Below are positions 47,492 through 59,857 of a DNA stretch of 64,000 bases, piece after piece. Where the stretch lies: positions 10,001 through 74,000 of the forward strand of contig NC_089239.1 of NCBI RefSeq assembly GCF_963924675.1, in the 5' to 3' direction. The position numbers and the translations under genes are program-made. Position 1 is the stretch's first letter; each line of letters starts with the position of its first letter. This stretch comes from Phocoena phocoena. Its lineage: Eukaryota; Chordata; Mammalia; Artiodactyla; Phocoenidae. The notes under the pieces were generated by a model, which saw only the letters and a list, made by a program, of their open reading frames with translations, was not told the origin of the DNA and did no database searches.

Positions 47492-47981
47492 TGGGTACTA
47501 AATCTGTTGTCGAAAACTTGACCTCTGTGCACCAGTGCCCAATCGAATATCAGAGACAGAGGTTTGGAGGAAGTAGAAAAGAATAGCTTTACTGCTTTGC
47601 CAGCCAAAGGGGGACACAGAAAACTCATGCCCTCAAAAAACGTGCGTCCCAATGCGGAAGGATCTGGTGAGGAGTTTTACAGCAATGGTTTAAGGACACA
47701 GTTGCTCCTAAGGTTTAGTGTGTGTACAGGGCCTTAACTCCCTTTAATCTGGCCTCAGATGGTCTCTTGATGAGCTTCTCTGGAATAAAGACTAAAATCT
47801 TCCATTTTGTGGGGGTTTTAAGGTGGTAAAGACCCCAAAGATACTCTTACCTCTATCACTTGAGGCAAAACCAGGATCCTGCCCCAAGGCTGCAGTATTG
47901 TTTCTCCAAGGTTCCTCCATTATCTCTGCATCCCCTCCCTTCCCTGATTAGCAAATGTTCCAATCCGCCCTTTGGAACACA
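47492..47981 (-). mobile_element. Solitary 5' LTR of an antisense class I endogenous retrovirus
   Basis: About 490 bases, TG at 47492 (TGGGTACTAAATC) and CA at 47981 (TTTGGAACACA), as expected for LTR ends. The plus strand carries GAATAGCTTTACTGCTTTGCC, the complement of an LTR polyadenylation/R region. No second LTR is in the window, so the provirus is truncated. The LTR touches minisatellite S on its right side. An alternative minus-strand end is 47505. Confidence 0.65.
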
Positions 47982-50487
47982 GGGAAGGTCCTGGAGTTTC
48001 TAGGCTAAATAAGGCCCTGACACTACAAGTAACTCTGACCCTGATACTCTCTCTAACCAAGGCCCTGACAATACTCCTAACTCAGTCCCTGACACTGTAC
48101 CTAACAAAGGCTCTGGTGCTAATCCTAAATCAGGCCCTGACACTGTGTCTAACTAAGGCCCTGCTGCCCTCAATATCAAAAGTCCTGACATTACCCTGAG
48201 CTAATATGCTCACACATGTCTTACAAAGGTCCTAAAATTCTCCCAAAGTAAGCCCTGACGCTGTCCCTAAGTGAGGCCCTGAGGATGTCCCTAACAGAGG
48301 CCCTGAGAATGTCTTTTACGAAGACCCTAAGGCTGATCTTACAGAGGCCCTTATAATACTCCTACGTCATGCCCTGACACTGTCCCTCACTCAGGCCCTA
48401 AATATATAACTCACATGGGCCCTGTTGCAATACCTCAGTTAGGCTCTGACGCAGTCCCTATATGAAGCCCTGACACAGGTCTTGGTTAAAGACCAGACAC
48501 TGGTACTGATTAAAGCCCTGACACTGGTCCTAACTAGGACCCTGATGCTCTCAGTAACTGAGGTCTTCACGCTATCCGTAGCTCATTTCCTGACACTGTC
48601 CCTGGCCTGGGAACTAACTCTGTCCCGAGATAATTTCCTGCCTCTTATCGTCACTGATGACCGAATGCTCTCCCTAACTAAGGCCCTGACTAGTCCTAAC
48701 TAAGGCCCTGACACTGTCCCTAACTACAGCCAGGAACCTTCACTAATATAGGACCTGCTACCGGCAATAACAAAAATCCGGACACTATCCTGAGCTAATA
48801 TTCTGACCCATTTCTAACCAAGGTCCTGACACTGTCCCTAAGAAAGTCCTGTTGCTCCCCCTAAGTCAGGCACTGACACTGTCCCTACCTGCAGCCATGA
48901 TACTGGTTCTAAATAAGGCCCTGATAATCTCAGTGACTAAAGTCTTGACACTATCCCTAGGTCATTTCCTGACATGATCCATAAACTTTTCCATAAACCT
49001 ATCTCTAGCAAATGTCCTGCCTCTTATGTTAATTGGAACCCTTATTCTGTGCCTAACACAGACCCTGAATTTAGGCCCAAGGCCATGACACTGTCACTAC
49101 CTGAGGCCTAGATACTCGCCCTAAATCCGGCCCAGAACAGTCCCTCACTAAAGCTCTAACACTATTCCTAACTCAGGCCCTGACATTGTACCTAACGAGA
49201 CTCTCATGCTAGTCCTAACGCAGGCCCTGACACTGTGTCTAACTAAGGCCCTGCTGCCATCAATATCTAATGTCCTGACACTATCTTGAGCTCATTTCCT
49301 GACCCATGTCTTACCAAGGTCCTGAAACTGTCCCAAATAAGCCCTGACGCTGTCCCTAAGTGAGACCCTGAGGCTGTCCCTAACAGAGGCTCTGATCATG
49401 GCTTTAGCAAAGCCCCTGAGGCTGATCCTACTGAGGCCCTAATGCTGCTCCTAAGTCAGGCCCTGACACTATCCCTGGCAAAGGCCCTGATAATAGGCCT
49501 CACACAAGCTCTGTCGCTCTTCCAAATTTGGGCTCTGACACTGCCCCTACCTGTAGCATTGACACTGGTCTTAAATTAGACCCTGATGCTCTAACTAACT
49601 AAAGTCTTGGTACTATGCCTAGGTAAAGTCCTGACACTATCCCTAGACCTTAACCTAACCTTGCCTTTAACTAAAGTCGAGCCTCTTATGCTAACTAAAT
49701 CCAGGACGCTGTCTCTAACTAAGGCCCTGAAATTAGTCCCGAGGCCGTAATGCTGCCCCTGAGACCTGGAGGCTCGTCCTAAGGCCCTGGCAATACACCT
49801 AACTCAATCCCTGACACTGTACCTAACAAATGCTCTGATGCTCATCCTATGTCTGGCCCTGACACTGTCTTAACATCCTGCGGGCATCAATACCTAAAGT
49901 CCTGACATTATCTTGAGTTAATATCCTGACCCATGTCTTACCAAGTTCCTGACACTGTCTCTAAGAAAGCCCTGCTGCTGTCCCTAAGTGAACACCTGAG
50001 GATGTGCCAAACTCAGGCCCTGAAGCTTTGCCTGAGGCATTGACGTTATGACAAGCTCAGGCCCTGATCATGTCTTTAACTAAGACCCTATTGCTGACCC
50101 AACAAAGGCCCTGATGCAGATCCTACATCATGCCCTGACAGTGTCTCCATCTAAGGGCCTGATGCTAGGCCTCATTCAGGCCCTGACGCTCTCCCTAAGT
50201 CATGCTCTGATGCTGTCCCTACCTGAAGCCCTGACACTGGTCCTAAATAAGGCCCTGTTACTCTCAGTGACTAAGGTCTTGACACTCTCCCTAAGTCATT
50301 TCCTGACACAATCACTAAACTTTACCCTAACCCTGACCCTCGCAACTGTCCTGCCTCTTAAGCTAACTGAAGCCCTCATGCTGTGAATACTGCGGGCCCT
50401 GAATTTAATCCCAAGGCCGTGACACTGTCCCTAACTAAGTTCTAGATGCTCGTCCTAAATCCGGCCCTGACTCAGCCCCTAACTAAG
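47982..50487. repeat. Minisatellite S, array 2
   Basis: Same monomer as 3788-14385, about 100 copies, starting within about 25 bases of the LTR (CTAAATAAGGCCCTGACACT). Landmark monomers recur: GGTCTTCACGCTATCCGTAG near 48569 and the CCTACATCATGCCCTGACAG type at about 50123. The right end CCCCTAACTAAGGGATTATT is the S-to-U junction, identical in form to 60267. Confidence 0.92.
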
Positions 50488-50753
50488 GGATTATTGGTTC
50501 TGATGTATCAGCTATGACTTTTTTATTCCAATGGACTGGACACACTTACTAAAGTAAAATAAGAACATTATTTTTAACTGATATAAATAATTTAATAACT
50601 GCAAGAGATAGATTTAAGATTGGATTTGGACCTGGCAGTTCCGGTGTCTCAGTCTCTTGCAGTGTGGTGTGGTCCCTCTCCAAACCTTTGTCCTGTAAAT
50701 GCCTTTGGGTGGTCCCATTCACAAGAACAGTCTCTCTCACTGCATCCAAGGCG

Positions 50754-50761
50754 TATATAAA
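50754..50761 (+). promoter_or_regulatory. TATA-box-like element, U copy 1 only
   Basis: TATATAAA lies within GGCGTATATAAACTGCAGGC. The equivalent place in U copy 2 (near 60530) reads GGCTTCCAGAAACTGCAGGC, so the motif is private to copy 1. No initiator or transcript is evident. Confidence 0.25.
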
Positions 50762-51977
50762 CTGCAGGCAACACTCACTCACTGTCCATTTTAACAGAAA
50801 AGACGTGGTTCACTTAAGGTCAGTGACTGTGGTCACCCATCCAGGGCTTTTGCTGTCCTCCCTTGATGGCAGGAAGCTCTTCCACTAGCTAAAATAGCAA
50901 CTTTGCTGTTGGTGGTAAACTCAAATCTCTTGCTTTGGGCATCACACCCGAGGCTGGCCCTGATTGCCTGTGTATCTCAAAAGGCACACAGACTTCATTT
51001 GTGTCCCTGGGAAGTGGGAGCCCAGGAGTCACACCTGCCCTCTGACTATATTAATCACCCATCTCCACAGAACACATCTGCTTATTTTCCTGTCTCTGCT
51101 CTCTCCTTTACAGAGAACAGAAACCAAATGGTAGGTGGTAAGGAAACGGTTACTCAACGGAGCAGTGTCTCAAGGATTATTCTATACCGTGAAAGCCACA
51201 GTAGGCTGGCTTTCCGGAGAACACAGGCACTGGGTCCAGGATGCACATGGCTCCTGGAGACCACGCTGCCTCAGAGGGAAAACACCAGTTGGGAAGCCAC
51301 TTGCTCCCATACCTTTGATTTTTCATGAGTATGAACGACAAAGGTTTGCAACAACCCGAAGGCCAAAGGATTGCAGGGCCACGGTCTGCTGTATGCTGAG
51401 TGTGGCCAGGGCCACACTCAATGTCTGGAGGGTTACTTCCTCTCGGAATGCTGGGAGGCTATGAGGGAGGAGGCCCTTTTCTCAAACACAGGGAGGTATG
51501 GAAATGAAACATCCCAAGGGGCCGTCTATGCTGCCCAGGGAGCTGTTCAATTGCCCAGCAGCAAGTCAGCTCAGTGATTGGCCACAGGGGCTTGACAGGG
51601 CCCAGGCAGGCCTGAGCTGGAGGGCCACAGATGCCTGCCTGGGTGGTCAGAGGTCAAGGAATATTCTGAGGTTTTATTATCTGCTACTGCCCACTCAAAT
51701 GGGACGAAGGATGCAGCCAGTCCTGAAGGGCACGGCCTGGCCTCAGAAAGGCAGCATATGGGGGCTGGCAGTGCTACAGCCTTGCGTGCATGCCCACACA
51801 TGGCACTGAGCACACTGCATTTCAGATCTGGGCTGGAACCTGTGTCCAGCCCCACCCTCCCCATGTTGGCGGCGGGGACCTTCCTGACTTCTGAGGCCCT
51901 CCACAACCACAGACTGAGGTTAAGGTGGAGATGAAACAATCCGCAACCAGAGCAGACATTTCTTTCATCTTCTTTAG

Positions 51978-52054
51978 AGTCCAGGATGCAGAGAGGAAGC
52001 AGAGGCGGAGCAGAAAACCAACAGTCCAGCTTGACCCCAAGTCACTGGCACCAG
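51978..52054 (+). other. Candidate exon 1 of an unknown transcript, U copy 1
   Basis: A pyrimidine-rich acceptor (TTTCATCTTCTTTAG) and an excellent donor (CACCAG followed by GTGAGT) enclose 77 bases that are open in one frame for 25 codons, beginning VQDAERKQRRSRKPT and ending LDPKSLAP. The exon ends with one base of a split codon that joins in frame to the candidate exon at 52376. The copy at 61755-61831 has the same length, splice sites and open frame. Of five differences between copies, four change the amino acid, so there is no sign of purifying selection. I know of no matching family. Confidence 0.3.
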
Positions 52055-52375
52055 GTGAGTCCTGTCCATCGTGGAGGCTCAGATAGACGAGAGAGGGGAA
52101 GGCGAAGCAGGTCCATTAGATCGTGAACACTAGGTGTGTAAAGTATAAGTACTTTCTGGTTTTCTTTTTATTTACAGGAAAGTCCATTTTTCTATCATTA
52201 AGATACACTATTAGTAAAATAAATAGATTAAAATTGTGTATACATTTTCACACACCCCACACTAAATGTGAATTCTGTAGAAGGTACACATCTTCTGAAA
52301 TCTCTCCTTACAAGAGCCACAGATTTACTTACTAAAAGCTGGCTGGAATCAACACAGGTGACTTTGCACTTTTAG

Positions 52376-52451
52376 GATTGCCTGGGTCCGTGGCCTGCTG
52401 GGCTGCAGTTCCTACTTTCCACCTCTGTAAGATGCAGGAGGAGAAGCAACG
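52376..52451 (+). other. Candidate exon 2 of an unknown transcript, U copy 1
   Basis: Acceptor TTTGCACTTTTAG and donor CAACG followed by GTGAGA enclose 76 bases open in the frame set by the previous candidate exon (LPGSVACWAAVPTFHL then CKMQEEKQ). The intervening intron would be 321 bases. An alternative donor GTAAGA lies internally at 52426. In copy 2 (62153-62228) length, frame and sites are kept. No start codon exon or terminal exon was found. Confidence 0.3.
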
Positions 52452-52712
52452 GTGAGACCTGTCTCTCTATTAGCTGTTCAGCTAGGACTTTGAGGTACTT
52501 ACCCTGTACAGTATGTGGTAGCAGAAGCACGGGTCACAGGAGCAACAGAGTACTTGGTCTCGGACCTTAGATGACCCACAGTGGACATTAGATACTCAGC
52601 CAACAACCAGAAAAGAGAGTCCACACATCTTACCTCCCTTCTACCAACATGTGCCGCTCAGGAACACAGGACACAGAAACTGGGCAGATACAGAGATTAA
52701 ATGCAGAATCTC

Positions 52713-52841
52713 TGGGACTTCCCTGGTGGTCCAGTGGTGAAGACTCAGGGCTTCCACTGCAGGGGGCAGATTCAATCCTTGGTGGGTGAACTAAAATCCC
52801 GTATGCTGCATGGCCCGGCCTAAATGAATAAATACACAAAA
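52713..52841 (+). mobile_element. CHR/Bov-tA-like SINE, U copy 1
   Basis: Head GGGACTTCCCTGGTGGTCCA, B-box-like GATTCAATCCTTGG, end GGCCCGGCCTAAATGAATAA. Flanked by GCAGAATCTCTG (52703-52714) and GCAGAATTTCTG (52842-52853). The same insertion is in copy 2, so it predates the U duplication. Confidence 0.88.
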
Positions 52842-54338
52842 GCAGAATTTCTGTTCTCAAGGTGCTGGCTGATGGGGGAGGCAGAGAATAATTCCTGTGC
52901 CCCTCCCCAGAGTAGAAGTGCCAGAGCCAGCCACAGTCGAGGATCCCTATGGGGGATGCGGGGTGGGAGGGGCAGCCACAGGAGGAGGAGTGTTGGTGAG
53001 GAAAGGAAGGGTCCCAGGGCTCTGGCCAGCAAGGAGGCCTCACAAGGCAGGCCCGGGACACACTGTGTGGACAGGACCACAGGCCTCTGAGGACGGGGGC
53101 TGAGCTGCTGGTGGGAACAACACGGTGGCCCTGATAGAGGGTTGGGAGGCTCCAGGGTTTAGAGCGAGCCTTGGGGCCCTGTGAGGATGATGCAGGGGAG
53201 CGAGGCCCTGCAGAGAGCAGCTAGGAAAGCATGCACACATCCAAGCAGATGCCAGAACAAGATCAGGCCAGGGGACCATGTGCAGGCGGTGGACGAGATT
53301 GCGTGACTGCTGGGCAGGTGGGGTGGGATGGCTGACAGGGGGCACATCACGGGAGAGCCTAGGAACAGCAATCTGGGGAGAAAGGAGGGAGGGCAGAAAT
53401 GATGAGATTGGCTGTATAGGTCAAGCCATAGTGACAAGTAGCCAGACGGTCGGCCTGAGTGCAGAGCTGGCCGCCCACTCTCTCACTGGGCACCCCAAGT
53501 AGGCTCAAGCCTCTTCTGTGAGAACACAGGTGGTTCAGCTCTATATTCCACACCAGTTCCATTTACCAACTATAATTTCTTTCTGGAACTGTTTTTCTTG
53601 GGGTGATTCCACTGTGTCTGTCCTTCAACCTTTAAGTTTACATAATAACATTTAACCAGTCTGTAGTTAAAGACTAAAGATTGATTTTTCACTAGGAATT
53701 AGCCAGTGATTTAGGAAGTCCCTTGGGAATTTAAACATTGGTGGGTGGTCCTATCTGCAAGCAGTTCCTCTACAGGCCTAAACGCCTTCTGCCACAGAGC
53801 AACGGCCACGTTACGTGGTTAGCTAAAGATATCAGGCAGAATCTGCTTTCACAGAACAACTTGCATCTGGAATGTCCCCCAAGTCCCAGGCCCCCCTTGT
53901 CCCAGGCCCTGTACTCCACCAAGAATGCGGGCACATGGAGAGAAAAAGCTTTGCCCTGCCCGTCCTGTTCTAGGACAACAGGTCCAGGATTGATTCCTCT
54001 TCCTGTCAGCCAGCCAGGCGACCCCAGAGGAAACTTACAACTAGTGGAAAGGACAAACAGAAAATAACAGTGTGGTGTGACAAGTGCTATGACACGGAAC
54101 ATTCAGGGGAACAACTAAGCCAACAGGAGGCAAAGGGGCTGTGCTGGGCAGCCAGACCAGGGTGTGGGATGGGGAGCCTCCTCGAGGAAGGAAATTGTTT
54201 CCTTGAACAGCTACAGGTGTTGGTTTGGCCGGCAGTCACCAGACAAGAGAATAACCAGCAGGGGACGCTAAGGGGAAGAACCGGCACCATGAAAAAACTG
54301 CTGCAACATCTGAGGAAATCCAGTTCTGCAAAATAAGA

Positions 54339-57300
54339 GTGCAGTGTGCTGCCCTACACGTGACATACACAGAGTGACACTGAAATGCTATGGGCCTGGA
54401 TGTTGCTTAGCAGGCCCAGGGGGTCCTGGGGATACTAAGTGTTCCTGCCGTGAATAGGATGCCGATGCGAGGCTCCTAGGTGTCCTGAAAAGTGTACTGC
54501 CTTTAAGATAATGCAGAGCAGTGACTACGGCCTCATGGAAACTGCTGCAGGCCTCTGCTTTTGCATGGGAATTCAGGGCCTTTCCTTGAGACAAGTGCTC
54601 ATGCTGAGTGTCCCGTTAGCGACACAGCATGGTAGGATGGTGAATTTCTCCTCGAGCAGAGTGACTACAGGTAAGAGGTCCTCGAAGAATTGTAAGTGGT
54701 ATGTTTGCCCACGGCAGCTCAGATGACGGCCATAACGAAGATTTCCATGGCACATCAGACAGGCCAGAAATGTGGTCCTGAGGATGATCGAAGGCTCTGG
54801 AAATGCAACTCTACTTAAGGAAAGTGCGGTCTGTTACCCATCACTCGGCCTACATGGAGGGCCTCCGAGGGACTGACCTATGGTCCTCGATGTCACTCAG
54901 AAGGCCCACAGGGGTCTGGAAGTACTCAGTCATCCTGGAGGGAATTGACGCACACCCAAGGGGCCTAGGAGTCCTGAAAAGGGTACTCCCTTTAAAATGC
55001 AGCAGAATAGCCACTAAGACCTCATGGAAACAGCTGCATGCCTCCCTTTCTGCATGGATACTCAGGGACTTTCCTCGAGGCAAGTACTCATTTTGAGTTT
55101 CCATTTAGCTCTACAACATGGCAAGCTGAGCTCCACCCCGGCCATGGAAGCACTTGGTTTAGCTAAAGGAAACTCATTTTCTTCCCAGAGCCAGGCCTAG
55201 AGTGGCTAGAGACCAGTCAACAGTAGTGAATTTCAGGTAGCTTCAAGGCAGCATGCATGGAGCTTTCAAAATGGGATAGAAAGTATAGTTCCCTCAGGCA
55301 CCTTTCCATGAGCACTCGCAGCATACATCCTTGTGGTTTCTAACAAGTCAAAAAGGACACTGGTTACCCAGTGGTGCCTTCCCTGAATCAACTCCTCAAA
55401 GCAGGGTGTTCTGCATCTACTGAATTCCCCCAACCAAGAAACGCCTTAGCTAGGCCTCTGGGCCTGTGGTTCTTCAAACACCTGCAGTATTACACGAAGA
55501 ACTGGGCTATAGTGGCAGTTGGAACGCATGCCGACCTTATCCTGGAAGCAGGGTGAATTCAGGTAGGAGGTCCTAGATGGAATGGGAAACGGAGTGTTTT
55601 TCTAAGTCCAGCTCAGACTAGGGCAATGAGTCAGACTTACATGGCATGTTGGATGTGCTAGAACGGTTTACCTGAACCTGTGGGAGACAGGGGAAATCAA
55701 GCTGTCCCAAAAAACAGTGCAGTGTGTTGCCCTACACTCAGCGTACACAGAGTGACTCCAAAGGGCTACGAGCCTGGAAGTTGCTTAGCAGGCCCGGGGG
55801 GACTGAGGTTACTCACTGTTCCTGCCGGGAACAGGGTGCCCACGCGAGGCTGCTAGCTGTCCTGAAAAGCGTACTGCCTCTAAGATAATGCAGAGCAGCA
55901 ACTACGGTCTCAGGAAAGTGAAGCACGCCTCGGCTGCTGCACGGACATTCAGGGCCTTACCTTGAAGCAAGTGCTCACGCAGTGTCCGGTTAGCGACACA
56001 CCATGGTACGATGCTGAATTTCTCCTTGAGGAAAGTGACTTCAACTACGCGGTCCTAGAAAAATTGTAAGCAGAATATTTTCCTGGACAGAAATGTGGTC
56101 CTGAGGCTGTTCGAGGACTCTGGAAATGAAGCTCTCCTTAACGAACATGCAGTGTGTTGTCCATCACCCGGCAAACACAGAGGGCCTCCGAGGGACCGAC
56201 CGATGGGCCTCGATGTTGCTCAGCAGGCCCACATGGATCTGGAAGTACTCAGTGATCCCGGAGGGAAATGATGCACACACGAGGGGCCTAGAAGTCCTGA
56301 AAAGGGTACTTCCTTTAAACTACAGAATAGCGACTAAGACCTCATGGAAACAGCTGCATGCCTCCCTTTCTGCACGGATAATCAGGTCCTGTCCTCGAGG
56401 CATGTACTTATGTTGAGTTTCCTTTTAGCTCTACAGCATGGCAGGCTGAGCTCCACCCCGGCCATGGAAGCACCTGGTTTTGATGGAGGAAACTCATTTT
56501 ATTTGCAGAGCCAGACCTACAGTGGCTAGAGGCCTGTCAACAGCAGTGAATTCCAGGTAGCTTCAAAGCAGCATGCATGGAGATTTTAAAACGGGGATGC
56601 AAGTCTAGCTCCATCAGGTCCCCTTTTCGAATGGCAAATGCAGCATATATCTCTGTGCTTTCTAACAAGTAAAAAGACACTCCGGTTACATCCAAGGGTT
56701 CCTTCCCTGAATAAACGCCTCGAAGCAGGGTGTCCTACATCTAGTAAAATGCCTCAACCAATGTACGCCCTAGATACTACTTGGGCCTGTGTCTCTTCAA
56801 AACCCTGAACTGTTACATGAAGAACAGGGCTTTAGTGGCAGTCGGAATGCATGACGACTTTGTCCTGGAGGAAGGATGATTTCAGGCAGGAGGTCGTTGA
56901 CGGAATGCGAAGCCGAGGGATTTTCTCTATGCAGATCAGACGAGGGCAATGAGTCAGACTTACCAGGCATGTTGGACATCCTAGAAGGGTGTTCGTGAAA
57001 CTGTGGGACTGATGGGGATTTCAGGCTTTCCCATGAAGGAGGGCAGTGTGTTGCCCTATACTCGGCATAAACAGAGTGGCTCTGAAGGGTTACGAGCCTC
57101 GCAGTTTCTTAGCATGCCCAGGGGTCCTGGGTGTATTCACTGTTCCTGCCGGGAATAGGGTGCCCATGAGAAGCTCCTAGGTGTCCTGAAAAGTGTACTG
57201 CCATTAACATAGTGCAGAGCAGCGGCGATGGCCTCATGGAAACAGCTGCACACCTCATCTTCTGCACGGCCTTACCTTGAAGCAAGTGATCATGCTGAGT

Positions 57301-59857
57301 GTCCTGTTAGCGACACAGCATGGTGGGATGTTGAATTTCTCCTCGACCAGGGTGACTTCAAGTACGAGGTCCTAGAAGAATTGTAAGCAGAATATTTTCC
57401 GATGGCAGCTCCGACTACGGCCATGACAAAGACTTCCATGGCACGTCGGACTGGCCAGAATTAAGGTCCTGAGGCTGTTCGAGGGCTCTGGAAATGTACT
57501 TTTCCTAACAAACATGCAGTGTGTTGCCCATCATTCGGCAAACACAAAGGGCCTCCAAGAGACATTCCTATTGGCTTTGATATTGCTCAGCAGGCCCACA
57601 TGGGTCTGGAGGGATTCAGTGATCCTGGAAGGAAATGGTGCACACCCGAGGGGCCTAGGAGTCCTAAAAAGGGTACTTCCATTAAACTAGAGCAGAACAG
57701 CGACTAAGACCTCATGGAAACAACTGCATGCCTCCCTTTCTGCACGGATACTCAGGGCCTGTCCTCGACGCAAGTACTCACGTTCAGTTTCCCTTTAGCT
57801 CTAGAGGATGGCAGGCTGAGCTCCACGCCAGCCATGGAAGCACCTGGTTTAGATAGAGAAAACTCATTTTCTTCCCAGAGCCAGGCCTACAGTGGCTAGA
57901 GGCCTGCCAACAGCAGTGAATTTCAGGTAGCTTCAAGGCAGCATGCATGGAGCTTTCAGAATGGGAAAGCAAGGCTAGTTCCATTAGGCAGCCACTTCCA
58001 TGGGCACATGCAGCATACATCCCTGTGGTTTCTAACAAGTCAAAACAGACACAGGTTACCAAGTTGTTTCTTCCCTGAATCAACTTTTCGAAGCAGGGTG
58101 TTCTGCATCTAGCAAACTGCCTCGACCAAGGTATGCCCTAGCTAGGCCTTGGGCCTGAGGGTATTCAAAAGCCTGCCGCGTTACATGAAGAACTGGGCTT
58201 TAGCAGCAGTCGGAAAGCTGGCTGACTTTCTCCTGGGGGCAGGGTGACTTCAGGCAGGAGGTCCTAGATGGAATGCAAAGCCGAGGGTTTCTCTTAGTGC
58301 GGCTTAGACTAGGGCAATGGGTCAGACTTACCAGGCATGTTGGACGTCCTAGAAGGGTCTTCATGAACCTGTGGGAGCGCTGGGGATTTCAAGCTGTCCC
58401 GTGAAGGAGGGCAGTGTGTTGCCCTACACTCGGCATACACCAACTGGCTCTGAAGGGCAACGGGCCTGGAAGTTGCTTAGCAGGCTCAGGGGCGCGTGGG
58501 GGTACTCACTGTTCCTGCCGGGAATAGGGTGACCACATGAGACTCCTAGGTGGCCTGAAAAGCGTACTGCCTTTAAGATAATGCAGAGCAGCGGCTACGG
58601 CCTCATGCAATCTGGTACATCCTCCGCTTCTGCTCGACAATTCAGGACCTTGCCTTGAGGCAAGTGCTCACGCTGAGTGTCCAGTTAGTGACACAGCATG
58701 GTTGCAAGCTGAATTTCTACTCGAACAGAGTGACTTCAGGTACGAGGTCCTCCAAGTATTGCAAGCAGAATGTTTTCCCATGGCAGCTCAGACGACGGTC
58801 ATGACGAAGACTTCCATGGCACACCGGAGTGGCCAGAAGTGTGGTCCTGAGGCTGTTAGAGGGCTTTGGAAATGTAGTGCTTCTTAGGGAACGTGCAGTG
58901 TGTTGCCCATCACTCGGCATACACAGAGGGCCTCCGAGGGACCGACCGATGGGCCTCAATGTTGCTCAGCAGGCCCACAGGGGTCTGGAGGTACTCAGTG
59001 ATCCTGGACGGAAATGATGCACACCCGAGGGGCCTAGGAATCCTGCAAAGGGTACTTCCTCTAATATGAAGCAGAACAGCGAATAAGACTTCATGGAAAG
59101 AGATGCATACCTCCATTTCTGCCTGGCTACTCAGGACCTTACCTCGAGTCAAGTACTCACGTTGAGTTTCCCTTTAGCTCTACAGCGTAGCACGATGAGC
59201 TCCACCCCGGCCATGGAAGCAACGAGTTTAGCTAGATAAAATTCATTTTCTTTTCAGAGCCATGCTTACAGTGTCTGGAGGCCTGTCACCTGCAGTGAAT
59301 TTCAGGTAGCTTCAAGGCAGCATGAATGGAGCATTCAAAATGGGAAAGCAAGGATAGTTCCATCAGGCCCCCATTTCCCTGGGCATAGGCAGCATACATC
59401 CCTGTGGTTTCTAACAAGTCAAAAGAGACAGATTACACACTGGTTCCTTCCCTGAATCAACTCCTCGAAGCAGTGTGCTCTGCATCTAAGGAAGTGCCTC
59501 AACCAAGGAACGCACTAGGTAGGAATTCGGGCCTGTGGCTCTTCAAAAGCCTGCAGTGTTACACGATAACTGGGCTTTAGTTGCAGTAGAAACGCAAGCC
59601 GACTTTCTCTGGGAGGCAGGGTGACTTCACATAGGAAGTCTTAGATGGAACGCGAAGCCAAGTGTTTTTCTCAGTGCAGCTCAGATTAGGGCAATGAGTC
59701 AGACTTCCAGGGCATGTTGGACATGCTAGAACGGTGTTCGTGAACCCGTGGGAGGACTGGGTAAAGCAAGCTGTCCCAAAAAACAGTGCAGTGTGTTGAC
59801 CTACATGCGGCATACACAGAGTGATGCCAAAGTGCTACGGGCCTAGATGTTGCTTAG
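54339..59857. repeat. Macrosatellite M, block 2 (four units)
   Basis: Landmark GCAGTGTG at 54341, 55719, 57043, 58411 and 59788 gives unit lengths of 1378, 1324, 1368 and 1377, followed by about 70 bases of a fifth. Subunit A lies at about 55020, 56340, 57710 and 59090, subunit B at about 54532, 55914, 57234 and 58603. The block begins at a unit boundary and ends in TTGCTTAGAAACTAGGACCC, at the same place in the unit as block 1. A 58-61 codon ORF starting at the subunit A ATG is open at 55024 (58 codons), 56344-56529 and 57714-57899, and cut to 48 codons at 59093. Confidence 0.92.

Larger units (their letters stand above)
50488..54338 (+). repeat. Block U, copy 1 (3.85 kb, low-copy component of the composite repeat)
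   Basis: Non-tandem DNA, homologous along its whole length to 60268-64000 at roughly 93-96% by eye, offset about 9.78 kb. It contains a TATA box, two candidate exons, a SINE and otherwise unassigned sequence. The right boundary is sharp: TCTGCAAAATAAGAGT, then the M landmark GCAGTGTGCTGCCCTAC at 54341. Conserved ORFs such as 51571-51939 (-) and 51822-52040 (-) persist in both copies, as expected from recent duplication alone. Confidence 0.88.
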
